Below are positions 9,365 to 17,490 of a stretch of DNA of 52,275 nucleotides, in pieces. This stretch comes from Arcobacter sp. (GTDB lineage: Bacteria; Campylobacterota; Campylobacteria; Campylobacterales; Arcobacteraceae): assembly GCA_020048055.1 (NCBI GenBank), contig JAIFNA010000008.1, positions 1 through 52,275 of the forward strand. Direction: 5' to 3'. The position numbers were made by a program, and so were the translations under genes. Positions within the stretch are counted from its first letter, which is position 1, and every line of letters begins with the position of its first letter. The notes beneath the pieces were generated by a model. It did not search any database, was not told where the DNA came from, and was given only the letters and a program-made list of their open reading frames with translations.

Positions 9365-9754
9365 TTATCTTTTTGAGAATTGTGTACTTTTTCTCGCTTT
9401 TTTCTTTCCTGGTTTTTTTCTTTCAACAGATCTTGAATCTCTTGTAAGAAGTCCAAATGGTTTTAAAATAGCTTTAAAGTTTTCATCATATTTAACTAAA
9501 GCTCTTGAAATTCCGTGTCTTAAAGCATCAGCTTGAGCAGAATAACCACCACCTAATGTTTGAGCTACGATATTTACAGATTCTAATTGTTTAGAAACAG
9601 TTAAAGGTTGTTTAACTCTCATTTTAAGTGCTTCATGACCACCAAGCCACTCATTTAAAGTTTTTCCATTTACAGAAATTTCACCTTTTCCAACTTCTAG
9701 CCAAACTTTAGCAATAGCTGTTTTTCTTCTACCAGTTGCGTATACTTTTGCCAT
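9365..9754 (-). CDS. rpsI: 30S ribosomal protein S9
   Basis: S9 (uS9) is a small-subunit protein whose C-terminal tail reaches the P-site tRNA. The 129-residue length is normal. Signatures are the [14 protein letters not shown] start, [19 protein letters not shown] in the middle, and the very basic tail ending FSKR (the invariant C-terminal SKR). It lies two bases after the stop of rplM, the usual rplM-rpsI pair, and is cotranscribed with it on the minus strand. Confidence 0.98.
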   Translation of the reverse strand: MAKVYATGRRKTAIAKVWLEVGKGEISVNGKTLNEWLGGHEALKMRVKQPLTVSKQLESVNIVAQTLGGGYSAQADALRHGISRALVKYDENFKAILKPFGLLTRDSRSVERKKPGKKKARKSTQFSKR

Positions 9755-9756
9755 TA

Positions 9757-10179
9757 TTATTCTCCCTTAACTTGTGCAGTATGAGGATGTTCAGCACCTT
9801 CATACACTTTTAAATTTTTAAGCATTTTTGCACCTAATTTTGTTTTAGGAAGCATCCCTCTTGTAGATAGTTTAAATAATTTTTCAGGATTATTTGTAAG
9901 CATATCTGACATTTTGTGAGTTTTTGTACTACCAAAATATCCAGAGTGTGTAAAGTAATTTTTAGTTGCTAATTTATCACCTGTGAATTTAACTCCACCT
10001 GCATTGATAACTATTACATAATCTCCACAATCAACATTTGGTGTAAAATATGGTTTATTTTTACCTCTTAAAATTGATGCAACTTCTGTAACAACTCTAC
10101 CAAAGATTTTATCTTGAGCGTCTATTACAACCCATTTTTTTTGGACTTCGGCTTGGTTTACTGATTTAGTAAATTTCAT
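9757..10179 (-). CDS. rplM: 50S ribosomal protein L13
   Basis: L13 (uL13) is an early assembly protein of the large subunit. I place the start at the ATG at 10179 ([12 protein letters not shown]..., 140 residues) because a strong AAGGAGAAG ribosome site precedes it. An in-frame ATG 33 bases upstream would add 11 residues not typical of L13 and has no such site. Family motifs seen are [53 protein letters not shown] and the C-terminal [11 protein letters not shown]. First gene of the rplM-rpsI operon. Confidence 0.97.
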   Translation of the reverse strand: MKFTKSVNQAEVQKKWVVIDAQDKIFGRVVTEVASILRGKNKPYFTPNVDCGDYVIVINAGGVKFTGDKLATKNYFTHSGYFGSTKTHKMSDMLTNNPEKLFKLSTRGMLPKTKLGAKMLKNLKVYEGAEHPHTAQVKGE

Positions 10180-10263
10180 CGACTTCTCCTTTTGATTTTT
10201 TTGTTTGACCAAAGAGAAACACTAAATGCGATATTTTCGTGGTTCCCTATAAGTTTGTGCGGA

Positions 10264-10269
10264 ATATTA
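10264..10269 (-). promoter_or_regulatory. rplM: Possible -10 box of the rplM-rpsI promoter
   Basis: The 137-base gap upstream of rplM contains TAATAT on the minus strand followed by TCCGCA. This is the same layout (AT-rich -10 box, then a short CG stretch) as at glyQ, purL and the RDD gene. No convincing -35 is seen, which is common in Campylobacterota. Other AT-rich hexamers in the gap could serve instead. Confidence 0.35.
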
Positions 10270-10350
10270 GTTAAAAGTTACTGAAATAAAGCTTAAATTA
10301 AGTCTTTTATAAGATTATTTATAGATTTTATAGTTGTGGCAAATTTTATT

Positions 10351-10551
10351 TTATCTTGCTGTATTAATACCTGGATTTTCTGGTGTCCCTACATAGTCAC
10401 TTTGAGTGCTATTGCTAACTTTTAATCCAACTAAAATAGCGCCAATTATTAAACAAAATAAAATAACTTTATTTATGGTTGCTCTTTTCTCTTTTGATTC
10501 ATTTCCATTGTAATCATCAATTTTATCCATTGTTGGTTCATTGTTTGACAT
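10351..10551 (-). CDS. Small single-pass membrane protein, unknown function
   Basis: I do not recognise this 66-residue protein. It has a hydrophilic, charged N-terminus (about residues 1-28), one predicted transmembrane helix (about 29-44, VILFCLIIGAILVGLKV), and a short polar C-terminal tail ending PGINTAR. The ATG at 10551 has a good AGGAGATTAAA ribosome site, which argues that it is a real gene. It sits between the MFS transporter gene and rplM on the same strand, 51 bases after the MFS stop. Confidence 0.65.
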   Translation of the reverse strand: MSNNEPTMDKIDDYNGNESKEKRATINKVILFCLIIGAILVGLKVSNSTQSDYVGTPENPGINTAR

Positions 10552-10602
10552 TTTAATCTCCTAAATTTTTTGTGAGTGTATTACTTAATTGTTAAATGAA
10601 AA

Positions 10603-11685
10603 TTAATATTTTTCACTTCTTGTAACCAAAAACAAAAAAGCAAAGAATGCTATAAAACTAGAAGCTAAAAATAGGTATTCACCATATAAATATCCAGCAA
10701 GTACAGCCCCAACAAAACCACCAAATCCATATGCAACACCTAACATAAATTGTTGTGCTAACTTTTTATTTTCATAAATTTTATAAAGATACAAAATCAC
10801 CGCACTATGGTAAAGTCCAAAACTAAAGGCATGCAAAGATTGAGTAAAATATGAAATAAAAAGTGAATCAGGGAATATATAAAGCATTAACCATCTAAAT
10901 GCTGTAACTAAAATAGAAAATTTGATAATTAAAAGAAGGTTTTTTTTAAGTAGCGGAGCTTGATAATAAAACATCAGCACTTCAAATAAAATACCAACTC
11001 CCCAAAGATAACTTATCACTTCAAGTGAGATATTGTGTTCGCTTTCATAAATTGTAAAAAAATTATAATACCCGCCAAAACTAACCTGCATCAAAAATAA
11101 ACTAACCCAAAACCACCAATATTTAAAAAGTGAAAAGGAAGCATTATTTTCACTTTTGATATGGTTACTCTCATCGTATTTAAGGAGCATAAAGGCAATA
11201 ATTGCAGTCAATAAAGTTGTAACAAAATAATAATGTAACGCTATATTTGGTTCGCTCAGATATTTAGCTAAAACAAATCCTATAAATGCAAACCCAATTG
11301 AGCCAAAAAGTCTTGATTTTCCATATTTATGGTTTAGTTCTTTTAGTGCGATTAGTTCAATATATGGAAGTAAAATACTAAGACAAACACCTAAAATTGC
11401 ATTATTTAACATAAAAAGATAGAAATAATGGATTGTAAAATAAAATAAAAATGATGAAAAAACACTAAGCAAAAGTATTAGTTTGAAAAGTTTTTGAGTT
11501 AATTTAATATGTTTTAAAAATAAAAAAGGTGTTAAAAATCTCATAAGCGGTGCTAAAGCCAAAACTACACCGATTTCAAAAGTATTGTAACCGATGTCGT
11601 GAAGAACTTTGGGTAAAAAAATTATATATACGCCAACAGCAGCAAAGTAAAAAAAATAAAAGCTACTAAGTTTTAAAAAAAGCAT
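10603..11685 (-). CDS. Major facilitator superfamily transporter (HcaT/LacY-like)
   Basis: This 360-residue polytopic membrane protein has about 12 hydrophobic segments, as expected for an MFS permease. The stretch YGKSRLFGSIGFAFIGF in the middle and the FYFFYFAAVGVYIIFLP N-terminus resemble the MFS_1-like group that includes the E. coli phenylpropionate transporter HcaT. The substrate cannot be told from sequence. Its ATG abuts the stop of the RDD-family gene (TAGATG), so the two are translated as a coupled pair. The role may be export or import of a small metabolite. Confidence 0.8.
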   Translation of the reverse strand: MLFLKLSSFYFFYFAAVGVYIIFLPKVLHDIGYNTFEIGVVLALAPLMRFLTPFLFLKHIKLTQKLFKLILLLSVFSSFLFYFTIHYFYLFMLNNAILGVCLSILLPYIELIALKELNHKYGKSRLFGSIGFAFIGFVLAKYLSEPNIALHYYFVTTLLTAIIAFMLLKYDESNHIKSENNASFSLFKYWWFWVSLFLMQVSFGGYYNFFTIYESEHNISLEVISYLWGVGILFEVLMFYYQAPLLKKNLLLIIKFSILVTAFRWLMLYIFPDSLFISYFTQSLHAFSFGLYHSAVILYLYKIYENKKLAQQFMLGVAYGFGGFVGAVLAGYLYGEYLFLASSFIAFFAFLFLVTRSEKY

Positions 11686-12174
11686 CTACACCAAATCAAC
11701 AGGTGATGATTTAACGCAAGTTTTTGAGATGATATCCCATAGTGTTCGTTTGTTTTTATTGAAGTATGGAAAAAGTATTGGAAAAACCAAAAACATCAAA
11801 ATACTCATAGAAATATACCTGATAATGAGTTGAAAAAGTGATGGATTCAAACCACTTGTTACATCAATTAAAGAGACTTCGTAAGCTCTCATTCCAGGTG
11901 TTTGAGCTTTAAAATACCAAAATGAAACAACAGCTATAAAATGTGGAATAAATATGTACACCCAACCAGAAGTTTTATCTGCCGCAAAAGCTTCCCGACT
12001 CCCCATAATAAAATAAAAAACTATATACATAATTGGTATAAGCAACATAAAACTATCAGTTATAAAAGCTTTAAATCTAGCCATCAACAAAGCATCACAT
12101 AGATTTATAGAATCCTTTGCTCTGGTGTTATTTTTTGAAAATTTATTTTTTTTTAGTTCTCGCCATCTAGCCAA
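11686..12174 (-). CDS. RDD-family integral membrane protein
   Basis: This 162-residue protein has the RDD signature: an Arg in the first helix region (MARFKAF), an Asp in the same helix (FITDSFML), and a later Asp segment (YEVSLID, then KRTLWDIISKT). Three hydrophobic stretches are visible. RDD proteins are membrane proteins of mostly unknown function; some have been linked to ion exchange. The start is a TTG at 12174 with an AAAAGG site upstream; no in-frame ATG occurs before residue 31. A TAAAAT -10 box at 12215-12220 fits this start. C. jejuni has a comparable gene beside secG (Cj0236c, from memory). Confidence 0.82.
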   Translation of the reverse strand: MARWRELKKNKFSKNNTRAKDSINLCDALLMARFKAFITDSFMLLIPIMYIVFYFIMGSREAFAADKTSGWVYIFIPHFIAVVSFWYFKAQTPGMRAYEVSLIDVTSGLNPSLFQLIIRYISMSILMFLVFPILFPYFNKNKRTLWDIISKTCVKSSPVDLV

Positions 12175-12214
12175 TATATTGCCTTTTTATTCTCTATTTT
12201 CGTATAAGGTCGCG

Positions 12215-12220
12215 ATTTTA
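12215..12220 (-). promoter_or_regulatory. -10 box upstream of the RDD/MFS gene pair
   Basis: TAAAAT on the minus strand is followed by CGCGACC. It matches the purL and glyQ promoters closely (GATAAAATCGCGA at purL, the same 11 bases from TAAAAT through CGCGA here). It lies about 40 bases upstream of the TTG start. Confidence 0.55.
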
Positions 12221-12244
12221 TCATAGGTTTACTTTATTTGGAAA

Positions 12245-12250
12245 TAATAT
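12245..12250 (+). promoter_or_regulatory. truC: Possible -10 box of truC
   Basis: TAATAT lies 26 bases upstream of the truC ATG, leaving room for a short leader that contains the GAAGGAAA ribosome site. It is a weak assignment because the whole stretch is AT-rich. Confidence 0.35.
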
Positions 12251-12275
12251 CAAAAATAAATTTTGAAGGAAAAAT

Positions 12276-13022
12276 ATGACAGAAAATCAGACCAGTGAAA
12301 CTTTAGAAATTCTCTATCAAGATAAATTTTTTATAGCCATAAATAAACCATCAGGGCTTTTAGTGCATAGGTCTCCGATCGATAAATATGAAACAAAATT
12401 TGCTATGCAAATAGTAAGAGATCAGATAGGCAAATATGTCTATCCAATTCACAGACTAGATAAAGCAACTTCAGGTGTATTAATATTTGCTCTTCACCAT
12501 GATGTGGCAAACAGTTTTATGGAGATGTTTAGTGATGGACAAGTTGATAAAACTTATATAGCAATCACAAGGGGTCACACCCCACAAGATGGATTTATAG
12601 ATCATCCGCTAACGCAAATGTTAGATACAAAAGAGGAGAAGTTGGCTGGAGTTACCAAAGAGCCAACCGAAGCGTTAACATATTTTAAAAGGTTAGATAT
12701 CGTAACTTTGCCATATTTTGTAGACCGCTACCCACAAACAAGATATTCACTTGTAAAGCTAAATCCAAAAACAGGAAAAAAACACCAACTTCGTCGCCAT
12801 CTTAAACATATTTCACACCATATAGTTGGCGATACAAAACATGGAAGAGGTGAACATAATAAATTCTTTAGGGAAAAATTTGCTGTAAATAGATTACTTC
12901 TACACGCTTATATGATTAGCTTCATTCATCCTGTAACATCTGATAATATAGTTATCAAAGCATCTTTTGATGAAAATTTTATAAAATTATTTGATGAGTT
13001 TGGTTGGGATAAAGATATTTAA
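12276..13022 (+). CDS. truC: tRNA pseudouridine(65) synthase TruC-like
   Basis: This 248-residue RluA-family enzyme matches E. coli TruC along its whole length as I recall it: EILYQD...NKPSGLLVHRS at the start, the catalytic IHRLDKATSGVL with the conserved Asp, RYPQTRYSLVKLNPKTGKKHQLRRHL, and GDTKHG near the end. TruC makes pseudouridine 65 in tRNAs. It lacks an S4 domain, unlike the other family member at 1123-1866. It is a single-gene unit on the plus strand with a GAAGGAAAAAT ribosome site and converges with pyrE. Confidence 0.88.
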   Translation: MTENQTSETLEILYQDKFFIAINKPSGLLVHRSPIDKYETKFAMQIVRDQIGKYVYPIHRLDKATSGVLIFALHHDVANSFMEMFSDGQVDKTYIAITRGHTPQDGFIDHPLTQMLDTKEEKLAGVTKEPTEALTYFKRLDIVTLPYFVDRYPQTRYSLVKLNPKTGKKHQLRRHLKHISHHIVGDTKHGRGEHNKFFREKFAVNRLLLHAYMISFIHPVTSDNIVIKASFDENFIKLFDEFGWDKDI

Positions 13023-13034
13023 CCCAACATGAGA

Positions 13035-13058
13035 AGCAAAGGATTAGTTTCCTCTGCT
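13035..13058. terminator. Hairpin at the pyrE 3' end, between convergent truC and pyrE
   Basis: Arms AGCAAAGGA and TCCTCTGCT form a 9-bp stem around a 6-base loop that contains the pyrE stop codon. One pair is a G-U wobble when read as the minus-strand RNA. The gap to the truC stop is only 21 bases. There is no clear U-tract, so this may be a stabilising 3' structure rather than an intrinsic terminator. Confidence 0.35.
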
Positions 13059-13652
13059 CCCTGGTTTATAAGCTACACTTCCCTCTTTACACATAGGGCA
13101 ATCCTCTGGTGAATATATCTCAAATGTAAAATCCTCTAGTGCAAAAAGTGGTAAACCGCAAGGCAATTTACAATTCTCTTTTGGTTCCGCTTCAACTCCG
13201 GTTCTTACACAAAATCCCCTATTGGCTAAAGCTGCATATCCAACTATAACTCCACCTTGAAGTTCAATTTGTTTTGCTGCTTCCAAAGCACTTCCGCCTG
13301 TTGTGATAATATCTTCACAAATTAGATATTTTTCACCCTCTTTTACCTCAAAGCCTCTTCTAATGCTCATTTCACCTTCAACTCGTTCAGCAAAAATAAA
13401 TCTAACATTAAGAGCAGTTGCAAGTGCAAATCCAGCAATTAATCCCCCAAGTGCAGGGGAACAAACTGTGTCAATCTCAATCCCACTCTCTTTTATTTGC
13501 AAAGCCAAAGCATCAGCTAATAATTTTGCTGTTTTTGGATCTTCAAGAACTTTTGCACTTTGAAGATAATTTCTAGAGTGATTTCCACTACTTAATTTAA
13601 AATGCCCATCTAATAGTGCATTCGCGTCTTTGTATATTTGCTCTACATTCAT
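13044..13652 (-). CDS. pyrE: Orotate phosphoribosyltransferase
   Basis: PyrE joins orotate to PRPP to make OMP, the fifth step of pyrimidine synthesis. The 202-residue protein carries the PRPP-binding signature ([18 protein letters not shown]) and the [17 protein letters not shown] and [12 protein letters not shown] stretches of the family. A Cys-rich tail ([16 protein letters not shown]) is visible, as in other proteins of this length class. It starts three bases after the frr stop and has little ribosome site of its own, so coupling to frr is likely. The secG-frr-pyrE order is shared with Campylobacter. Confidence 0.95.
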   Translation of the reverse strand: MNVEQIYKDANALLDGHFKLSSGNHSRNYLQSAKVLEDPKTAKLLADALALQIKESGIEIDTVCSPALGGLIAGFALATALNVRFIFAERVEGEMSIRRGFEVKEGEKYLICEDIITTGGSALEAAKQIELQGGVIVGYAALANRGFCVRTGVEAEPKENCKLPCGLPLFALEDFTFEIYSPEDCPMCKEGSVAYKPGSRGN

Positions 13653-13655
13653 AGT

Positions 13656-14213
13656 TTATACTTTTAAAATTTCAGCTTCTTTTACCCTTAAAGTATCATC
13701 AGCCTTTACTATAAAACTATCTGTTATTTTTTGAACTTCTGCTTCAGCTTTTTTTGTCTCATCATCTGTAATAGCTTTATCTTTTTGAAGTTTCTTAATT
13801 TTATCATTGCTATTTTTTCTGATATTTCTAATAGCTACTTTTGCATTATCAGTCATAACTTTAGCACCTTTTGCACTCTCTTTTCTTTGGTCAACTGTCA
13901 TTGGTGGGAAAAATAGCTGTACACATTCACCATTATTATTTGGTGTTACACCGATGTTTGCAACTAAAATAGCTTTCTCAATCGCTCCAATAAGACCCTT
14001 TTCCCAAGGAGTAATTTTAATAGTAGTTGCATCTGGAGTTAAAACTTGAGCAACTTGAGCTAATCCTGTTTTACTCCCATAATAATCAACCATAACATTG
14101 TCTAAAATAGATGGATTAACTTTTCCAGTTCTTAGTGTTTGATAATCTCTTTTAAGAGCTTCAATACTTTTTTCCATTGCCGTTTTTGTTTCATTGTAGA
14201 TTTCATTTAACAT
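13656..14213 (-). CDS. frr: Ribosome recycling factor
   Basis: RRF, with EF-G, splits post-termination ribosomes. The 185-residue length is exactly typical. Conserved features are [21 protein letters not shown] near the N-terminus, the [15 protein letters not shown] segment, and [12 protein letters not shown] before the C-terminal helix with [13 protein letters not shown]. An AAGGAGAAAAT site precedes the ATG. It lies 43 bases after secG and three bases before pyrE in a minus-strand operon. Confidence 0.97.
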   Translation of the reverse strand: MLNEIYNETKTAMEKSIEALKRDYQTLRTGKVNPSILDNVMVDYYGSKTGLAQVAQVLTPDATTIKITPWEKGLIGAIEKAILVANIGVTPNNNGECVQLFFPPMTVDQRKESAKGAKVMTDNAKVAIRNIRKNSNDKIKKLQKDKAITDDETKKAEAEVQKITDSFIVKADDTLRVKEAEILKV

Positions 14214-14256
14214 ATTTTCTCCTTGGTGTAAATTTTAAAGACCAAACAAGCCAAAA

Positions 14257-14661
14257 CTATTTTGTAGCTGGTGCTTGTGGTATTGATGTTGGGATTTGTG
14301 TTGGGATTACAGTTGGTGCAATTGGCGCAACTTCATTTGAAATTGGTGCAGTTGGAGTTTCTACTGGAAGTGAAACTTTTGGTGCTTGTGGCACTAAACT
14401 ATTTGCATTTGCAGAATCAATTACACTTCTTTGTCGCTCTTTATTATACAAATATCCAAGTGCTATTGTGTTGATTACAAAAGCTGCACCTAATACAAAT
14501 GTTACCTTTACAAGTAAACTAGCAGGTCCTTTTGAGCCAAACATTGTATCGTTTCCACCGCTATATGCCCCTAGCCCCATGCTTGAACTTTTTTGCAATA
14601 AAACTGCGATTACGATTAGTATTGTTAATACAAGTTGAACAATCAATAATGTTGATGTCAT
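14257..14661 (-). CDS. secG: Preprotein translocase subunit SecG
   Basis: SecG is the small accessory subunit of the SecYEG channel. The 134-residue protein has two membrane helices (about residues 3-23 and 51-71). Between them is the family's loop with LLQKSSSMGLGAYSGG and a FGSKGPASLLVK stretch leading into helix two. A Pro/Val/Thr-rich C-terminal tail of about 45 residues (PTAPISNEVAPIAPTVIPTQ) extends beyond the core, as is common in this group. The ATG at 14661 has an AGGATATTTAT ribosome site. First gene of the secG-frr-pyrE run. Confidence 0.93.
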   Translation of the reverse strand: MTSTLLIVQLVLTILIVIAVLLQKSSSMGLGAYSGGNDTMFGSKGPASLLVKVTFVLGAAFVINTIALGYLYNKERQRSVIDSANANSLVPQAPKVSLPVETPTAPISNEVAPIAPTVIPTQIPTSIPQAPATK

Positions 14662-14689
14662 ATAAATATCCTAGATTTAAAATTTTCGG

Positions 14690-14695
14690 ATTTTA
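14690..14695 (-). promoter_or_regulatory. secG: -10 box of the secG-frr-pyrE operon
   Basis: TAAAAT on the minus strand, followed by CCGAAAA, lies 28 bases upstream of the secG ATG. It is part of a short palindrome GGATTTTATCC (14688-14698). Confidence 0.5.
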
Positions 14696-14718
14696 TCCAA
14701 AGCTTACTAACATAAAGA

Positions 14719-14724
14719 TAAAAT
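14719..14724 (+). promoter_or_regulatory. -10 box placed for a leaderless methyltransferase transcript
   Basis: TAAAAT (within AAAGATAAAAT) ends only six bases before the ATG at 14731. A start site the usual 6-7 bases downstream would fall on the A of the ATG. No Shine-Dalgarno sequence is present. Confidence 0.45.
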
Positions 14725-14730
14725 TTTACC

Positions 14731-15408
14731 ATGACAATAGAAAACAACTTCACAAAATACGCTAAAGATTACGATAATAACAACATAATCCAAAGGATTG
14801 TATCAAAAGCTTTAGTTAGAGAAATAACAAATAAACCAAAAAATATCTTAGAACTTGGATGTGGAACTGGGCAAATTTTTAGAGAACTAGACTGGGAGTT
14901 TGATAACTATTTTGCAATTGATTTTTCATCAAAAATGTGTGAACTTCACCCAAAACACAAAAATCTCACAATCAAGTGTTTTGATTTTGATAGTGAAGCA
15001 TTTTTTTATGAATTGGAAAATAAAACTTTTGATACTATCATCTCATCATCTGCACTTCAATGGTCAAAAAATCTACCAAAACTCCTAAGTCTTTTAATAC
15101 CAAAAACAAAAAACTTTAAAGCTGTCCTTTTTACATCAAATACATTTAAAGAGATTTATCGAATTACACAAAAACCAAAATCGATACTCTCATACGATGA
15201 GATAAAAGGAGCTTTTGCACCATATAAAGCCTCCTTTGAACTCTTCAACTACAAACTTAACTTTGAATCAAAAAAAGAATTATTTGACTATATAAAAAAT
15301 TCTGGAGTTGGAGGCGATGGAAAACTAAACTTCAAAGAAGCAAAAGAACTTTATAAAAACTACACTTTAAATTATCTCGAATTTGAAGTGGTTTTTGTTA
15401 CTATTTAA
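14731..15408 (+). CDS. BioC-like SAM-dependent methyltransferase
   Basis: This 225-residue class I methyltransferase has the SAM-binding motif I ILELGCGTGQIF at about residues 39-50, an acidic residue after the next strand (AIDFSS), and SSSALQWSKNLPKLL. The last is much like the 'SNLALQWC.DL' segment of BioC. BioC methylates malonyl-ACP to start pimelate synthesis for biotin. The N-terminal NFTKYAKDYDNNNIIQ pattern also fits BioC. No other bio genes are adjacent, so I leave the symbol empty. It diverges from secG and appears to start without a ribosome site (see the promoter at 14719). Confidence 0.75.
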   Translation: MTIENNFTKYAKDYDNNNIIQRIVSKALVREITNKPKNILELGCGTGQIFRELDWEFDNYFAIDFSSKMCELHPKHKNLTIKCFDFDSEAFFYELENKTFDTIISSSALQWSKNLPKLLSLLIPKTKNFKAVLFTSNTFKEIYRITQKPKSILSYDEIKGAFAPYKASFELFNYKLNFESKKELFDYIKNSGVGGDGKLNFKEAKELYKNYTLNYLEFEVVFVTI

Positions 15409-15441
15409 CCAATTTTCGTAAAAATTTAAGTATTTCTCTAT

Positions 15442-15447
15442 TATAAT
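15442..15447 (+). promoter_or_regulatory. ispDF: -10 box upstream of the ispDF operon
   Basis: A consensus TATAAT lies 39 bases upstream of the TTG start of ispDF. A T-rich stretch lies upstream instead of a recognisable -35, as is common in Campylobacterota. It is the best promoter candidate for the six-gene run to 19851. Confidence 0.5.
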
Positions 15448-15486
15448 CAGTAACTTTTTTACACACTAAAACATCTAAGGATTGAT

Positions 15487-16608
15487 TTGAAAGATACAAC
15501 ATTAATAGTTTTATGCGCTGGAAACTCAACAAGATTTGGGTTAAATCCGAAAAAACAGTGGCTTAGATGTGGAGATATTCCACTTTGGCTATTTGTAACA
15601 CAAAAGCTGAGCAGTTATAGAGATTTTTCACAAATAATTGTTGTAGCACACCAAGATGAACTGAAATATATGTCAAATTTTAGCGATGAATACTTTTTTG
15701 TTGCAGGTGGAAACGAAAGACAAGACTCAATGAAAAATGCCTTACAATTTGTAACATCTTCCTATGTTATGGTAACAGATGTAGCAAGATGTTGTATCTC
15801 ACAAAACATTATTGGTGAGCTGTTTGAAAATATTGATAAAGCTGATTGTATTGTCCCAGCTTTAAAATCTTCAGACACAGTTGTGTACAAAGATAACACA
15901 ATAGAAAGAGATGATGTCAAACTTATCCAAACACCACAACTAAGCGTTGTTTCAAAACTAAAAATAGCGCTCAATACAGATATAATTTTTACAGATGATA
16001 GTAGTGCAATCAAAAATAGTGGTGGAACTGTTTTTTACACACAAGGCTCACAAAAATCGATAAAACTCACTTTTGGAGATGAATTAGAAAAAATCGATTG
16101 TTTGCCATCTCCATCAAGTGATACTTTTGTTGGGACTGGGTACGATATCCACCCGTTTATTGATGAAAAGAAAATGTTTTTAGGCGGTGTACATATCCCA
16201 TCAAACTTTGGCTTTCAAGCCCATAGTGATGGTGATGTAGTTATCCATAGCCTAATTGATGCGCTTCTTGGTGCTATTGGGGCTGGTGATGTTGGGGAAT
16301 TTTTTCCAGATACTGATGAAAAATACAAAGGTGCTGACTCTAAAATATTATTGAGTTATATAGTTGATTTTATCCAAAATGTTGGTTTTGTAGTTGTCAA
16401 TGTTGATATCACAATAATTGCAGAGATTCCGAAAATAAATCCATACAAACAAGAGATTAAAAAAACAATCGCAAACCTTTTAAAAATACCAAATTTTAAA
16501 GTCAACATCAAAGCCACAACTTCTGAAAAACTTGGATTTATCGGAAGATGCGAGGGTGTTGCAGTTCAAAGTATAGCGTCACTAAAATTTTACAATTGGA
16601 GAGATTAG
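15487..16608 (+). CDS. ispDF: Bifunctional IspD/IspF of the MEP isoprenoid pathway
   Basis: The 373-residue fusion joins two non-consecutive MEP pathway enzymes, as known in Campylobacter and Helicobacter. IspD (2-C-methylerythritol 4-phosphate cytidylyltransferase) covers about residues 1-210: VLCAGNSTRFG nucleotide loop, GGNERQDSMKNAL, TDVARCCIS. IspF (MEcPP synthase) covers about 217-373: GTGYDIHPF with the metal-binding Asp and His, GFQAHSDGDVVIHSLIDALLG, FFPDTDEKYKGADS, KATTSEKLGFIGR. The start is TTG with an AAGGATT site upstream; no earlier ATG fits. Its TAG stop abuts the ATG of the response regulator gene, and the run ispDF-regulator-pgpA is conserved in Campylobacterota. Confidence 0.96.
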   Translation: MKDTTLIVLCAGNSTRFGLNPKKQWLRCGDIPLWLFVTQKLSSYRDFSQIIVVAHQDELKYMSNFSDEYFFVAGGNERQDSMKNALQFVTSSYVMVTDVARCCISQNIIGELFENIDKADCIVPALKSSDTVVYKDNTIERDDVKLIQTPQLSVVSKLKIALNTDIIFTDDSSAIKNSGGTVFYTQGSQKSIKLTFGDELEKIDCLPSPSSDTFVGTGYDIHPFIDEKKMFLGGVHIPSNFGFQAHSDGDVVIHSLIDALLGAIGAGDVGEFFPDTDEKYKGADSKILLSYIVDFIQNVGFVVVNVDITIIAEIPKINPYKQEIKKTIANLLKIPNFKVNIKATTSEKLGFIGRCEGVAVQSIASLKFYNWRD

Positions 16609-17490
16609 ATGTCAAACGTTTTAATACTAGAAGATGATATTTATTTAGCACAAAAAGTATCATCGAAACTACAAGATGATGGATTTACACCGACACACTA
16701 CGCATCAATTTTAGAAGCAGATAGATATAAAACATACGAAACAATATTATTATCTACAAACATTCCAGTTGGTGACACAATTGAAATTATTAAAAAATAC
16801 CCGAATAGCACAATAATACTTTTAGTATCTTATGTAAGTGATGCCACCGTAACAAGACCTTTAAAAGCTGGAGCAAATGATTATGTTTTAAAACCATTTA
16901 GTATTGATGAGCTTTTACGAAAAATAAAACACTACAAAGAATTTGAAGCGTTAAAACTTCAAAATAAAGTTCTTGAAGAATATATGGAATTTTTGTTTCA
17001 TACAACTACAAGTGAGATAAGTATCCCGTCAAAATTTCCATTTCTAGTAGAAACAAATGACCAAAAAGAAGCAGATAAGATAGTTTTTGAACTATCAAAA
17101 ACACTCAAAAAACCTATTGAATTTGTATCACTTACAAAAGAGTTTAAGTTTGATTTCTCCCATATAAATGATAAATTAATCTATATTTATGATTTTCACA
17201 ATATCAAAAATAGCTCAAAAGATTTGCTAATAAAAAACATCAAAGATACTGATGTTGTAATTTGTTCACTTGATACGGTTGAAAATTTCCCTTATGAAAA
17301 AATATCTATTAAAAAAGATGTTAGATCAATTCAAAACGATACGATTATGACAATAAATGAGTATGTAAAATTAATGGTATTAAATTTTCAAAACCAATAT
17401 CCAGATACAGAACTTAGTAAAAAACTAGGAATTAGCCGAAAATCTCTTTGGGAAAAAAGAAAAAAATTTGGAATAGAGAAAGATAAATAA
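16609..17490 (+). CDS. Atypical response regulator, HP1021/Cj1608-like
   Basis: This 293-residue regulator has an N-terminal receiver domain (about 1-115), a degenerate middle domain, and a C-terminal Fis-type helix-turn-helix (about 265-290, LSKKLGISRKSLWEKRKKFGI). The receiver keeps the acidic pair D9/D10 and the conserved K95 (LKPF), but the phospho-acceptor Asp is replaced by Ser49 (ILLSTNIP). Normal phosphorylation is therefore not expected. The middle part resembles an NtrC-type ATPase domain that has lost its Walker motifs. Gene order next to ispDF and the Ser substitution match H. pylori HP1021 and C. jejuni Cj1608, which by published work bind oriC and regulate redox and energy genes. 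The assignment rests on synteny and domain features. Confidence 0.88.
   Translation: MSNVLILEDDIYLAQKVSSKLQDDGFTPTHYASILEADRYKTYETILLSTNIPVGDTIEIIKKYPNSTIILLVSYVSDATVTRPLKAGANDYVLKPFSIDELLRKIKHYKEFEALKLQNKVLEEYMEFLFHTTTSEISIPSKFPFLVETNDQKEADKIVFELSKTLKKPIEFVSLTKEFKFDFSHINDKLIYIYDFHNIKNSSKDLLIKNIKDTDVVICSLDTVENFPYEKISIKKDVRSIQNDTIMTINEYVKLMVLNFQNQYPDTELSKKLGISRKSLWEKRKKFGIEKDK

Noticed and set aside
10180..10212. Upstream ATG extending rplM by 11 residues
   Set aside because: The extension is unlike L13, and the strong AAGGAG site lies between it and the ATG at 10179.
13023..13030. GTTGGG...CCCAAC hairpin at the truC stop as a terminator
   Set aside because: The stem is only six to seven pairs with a long loop and no U-tract; too weak to list.
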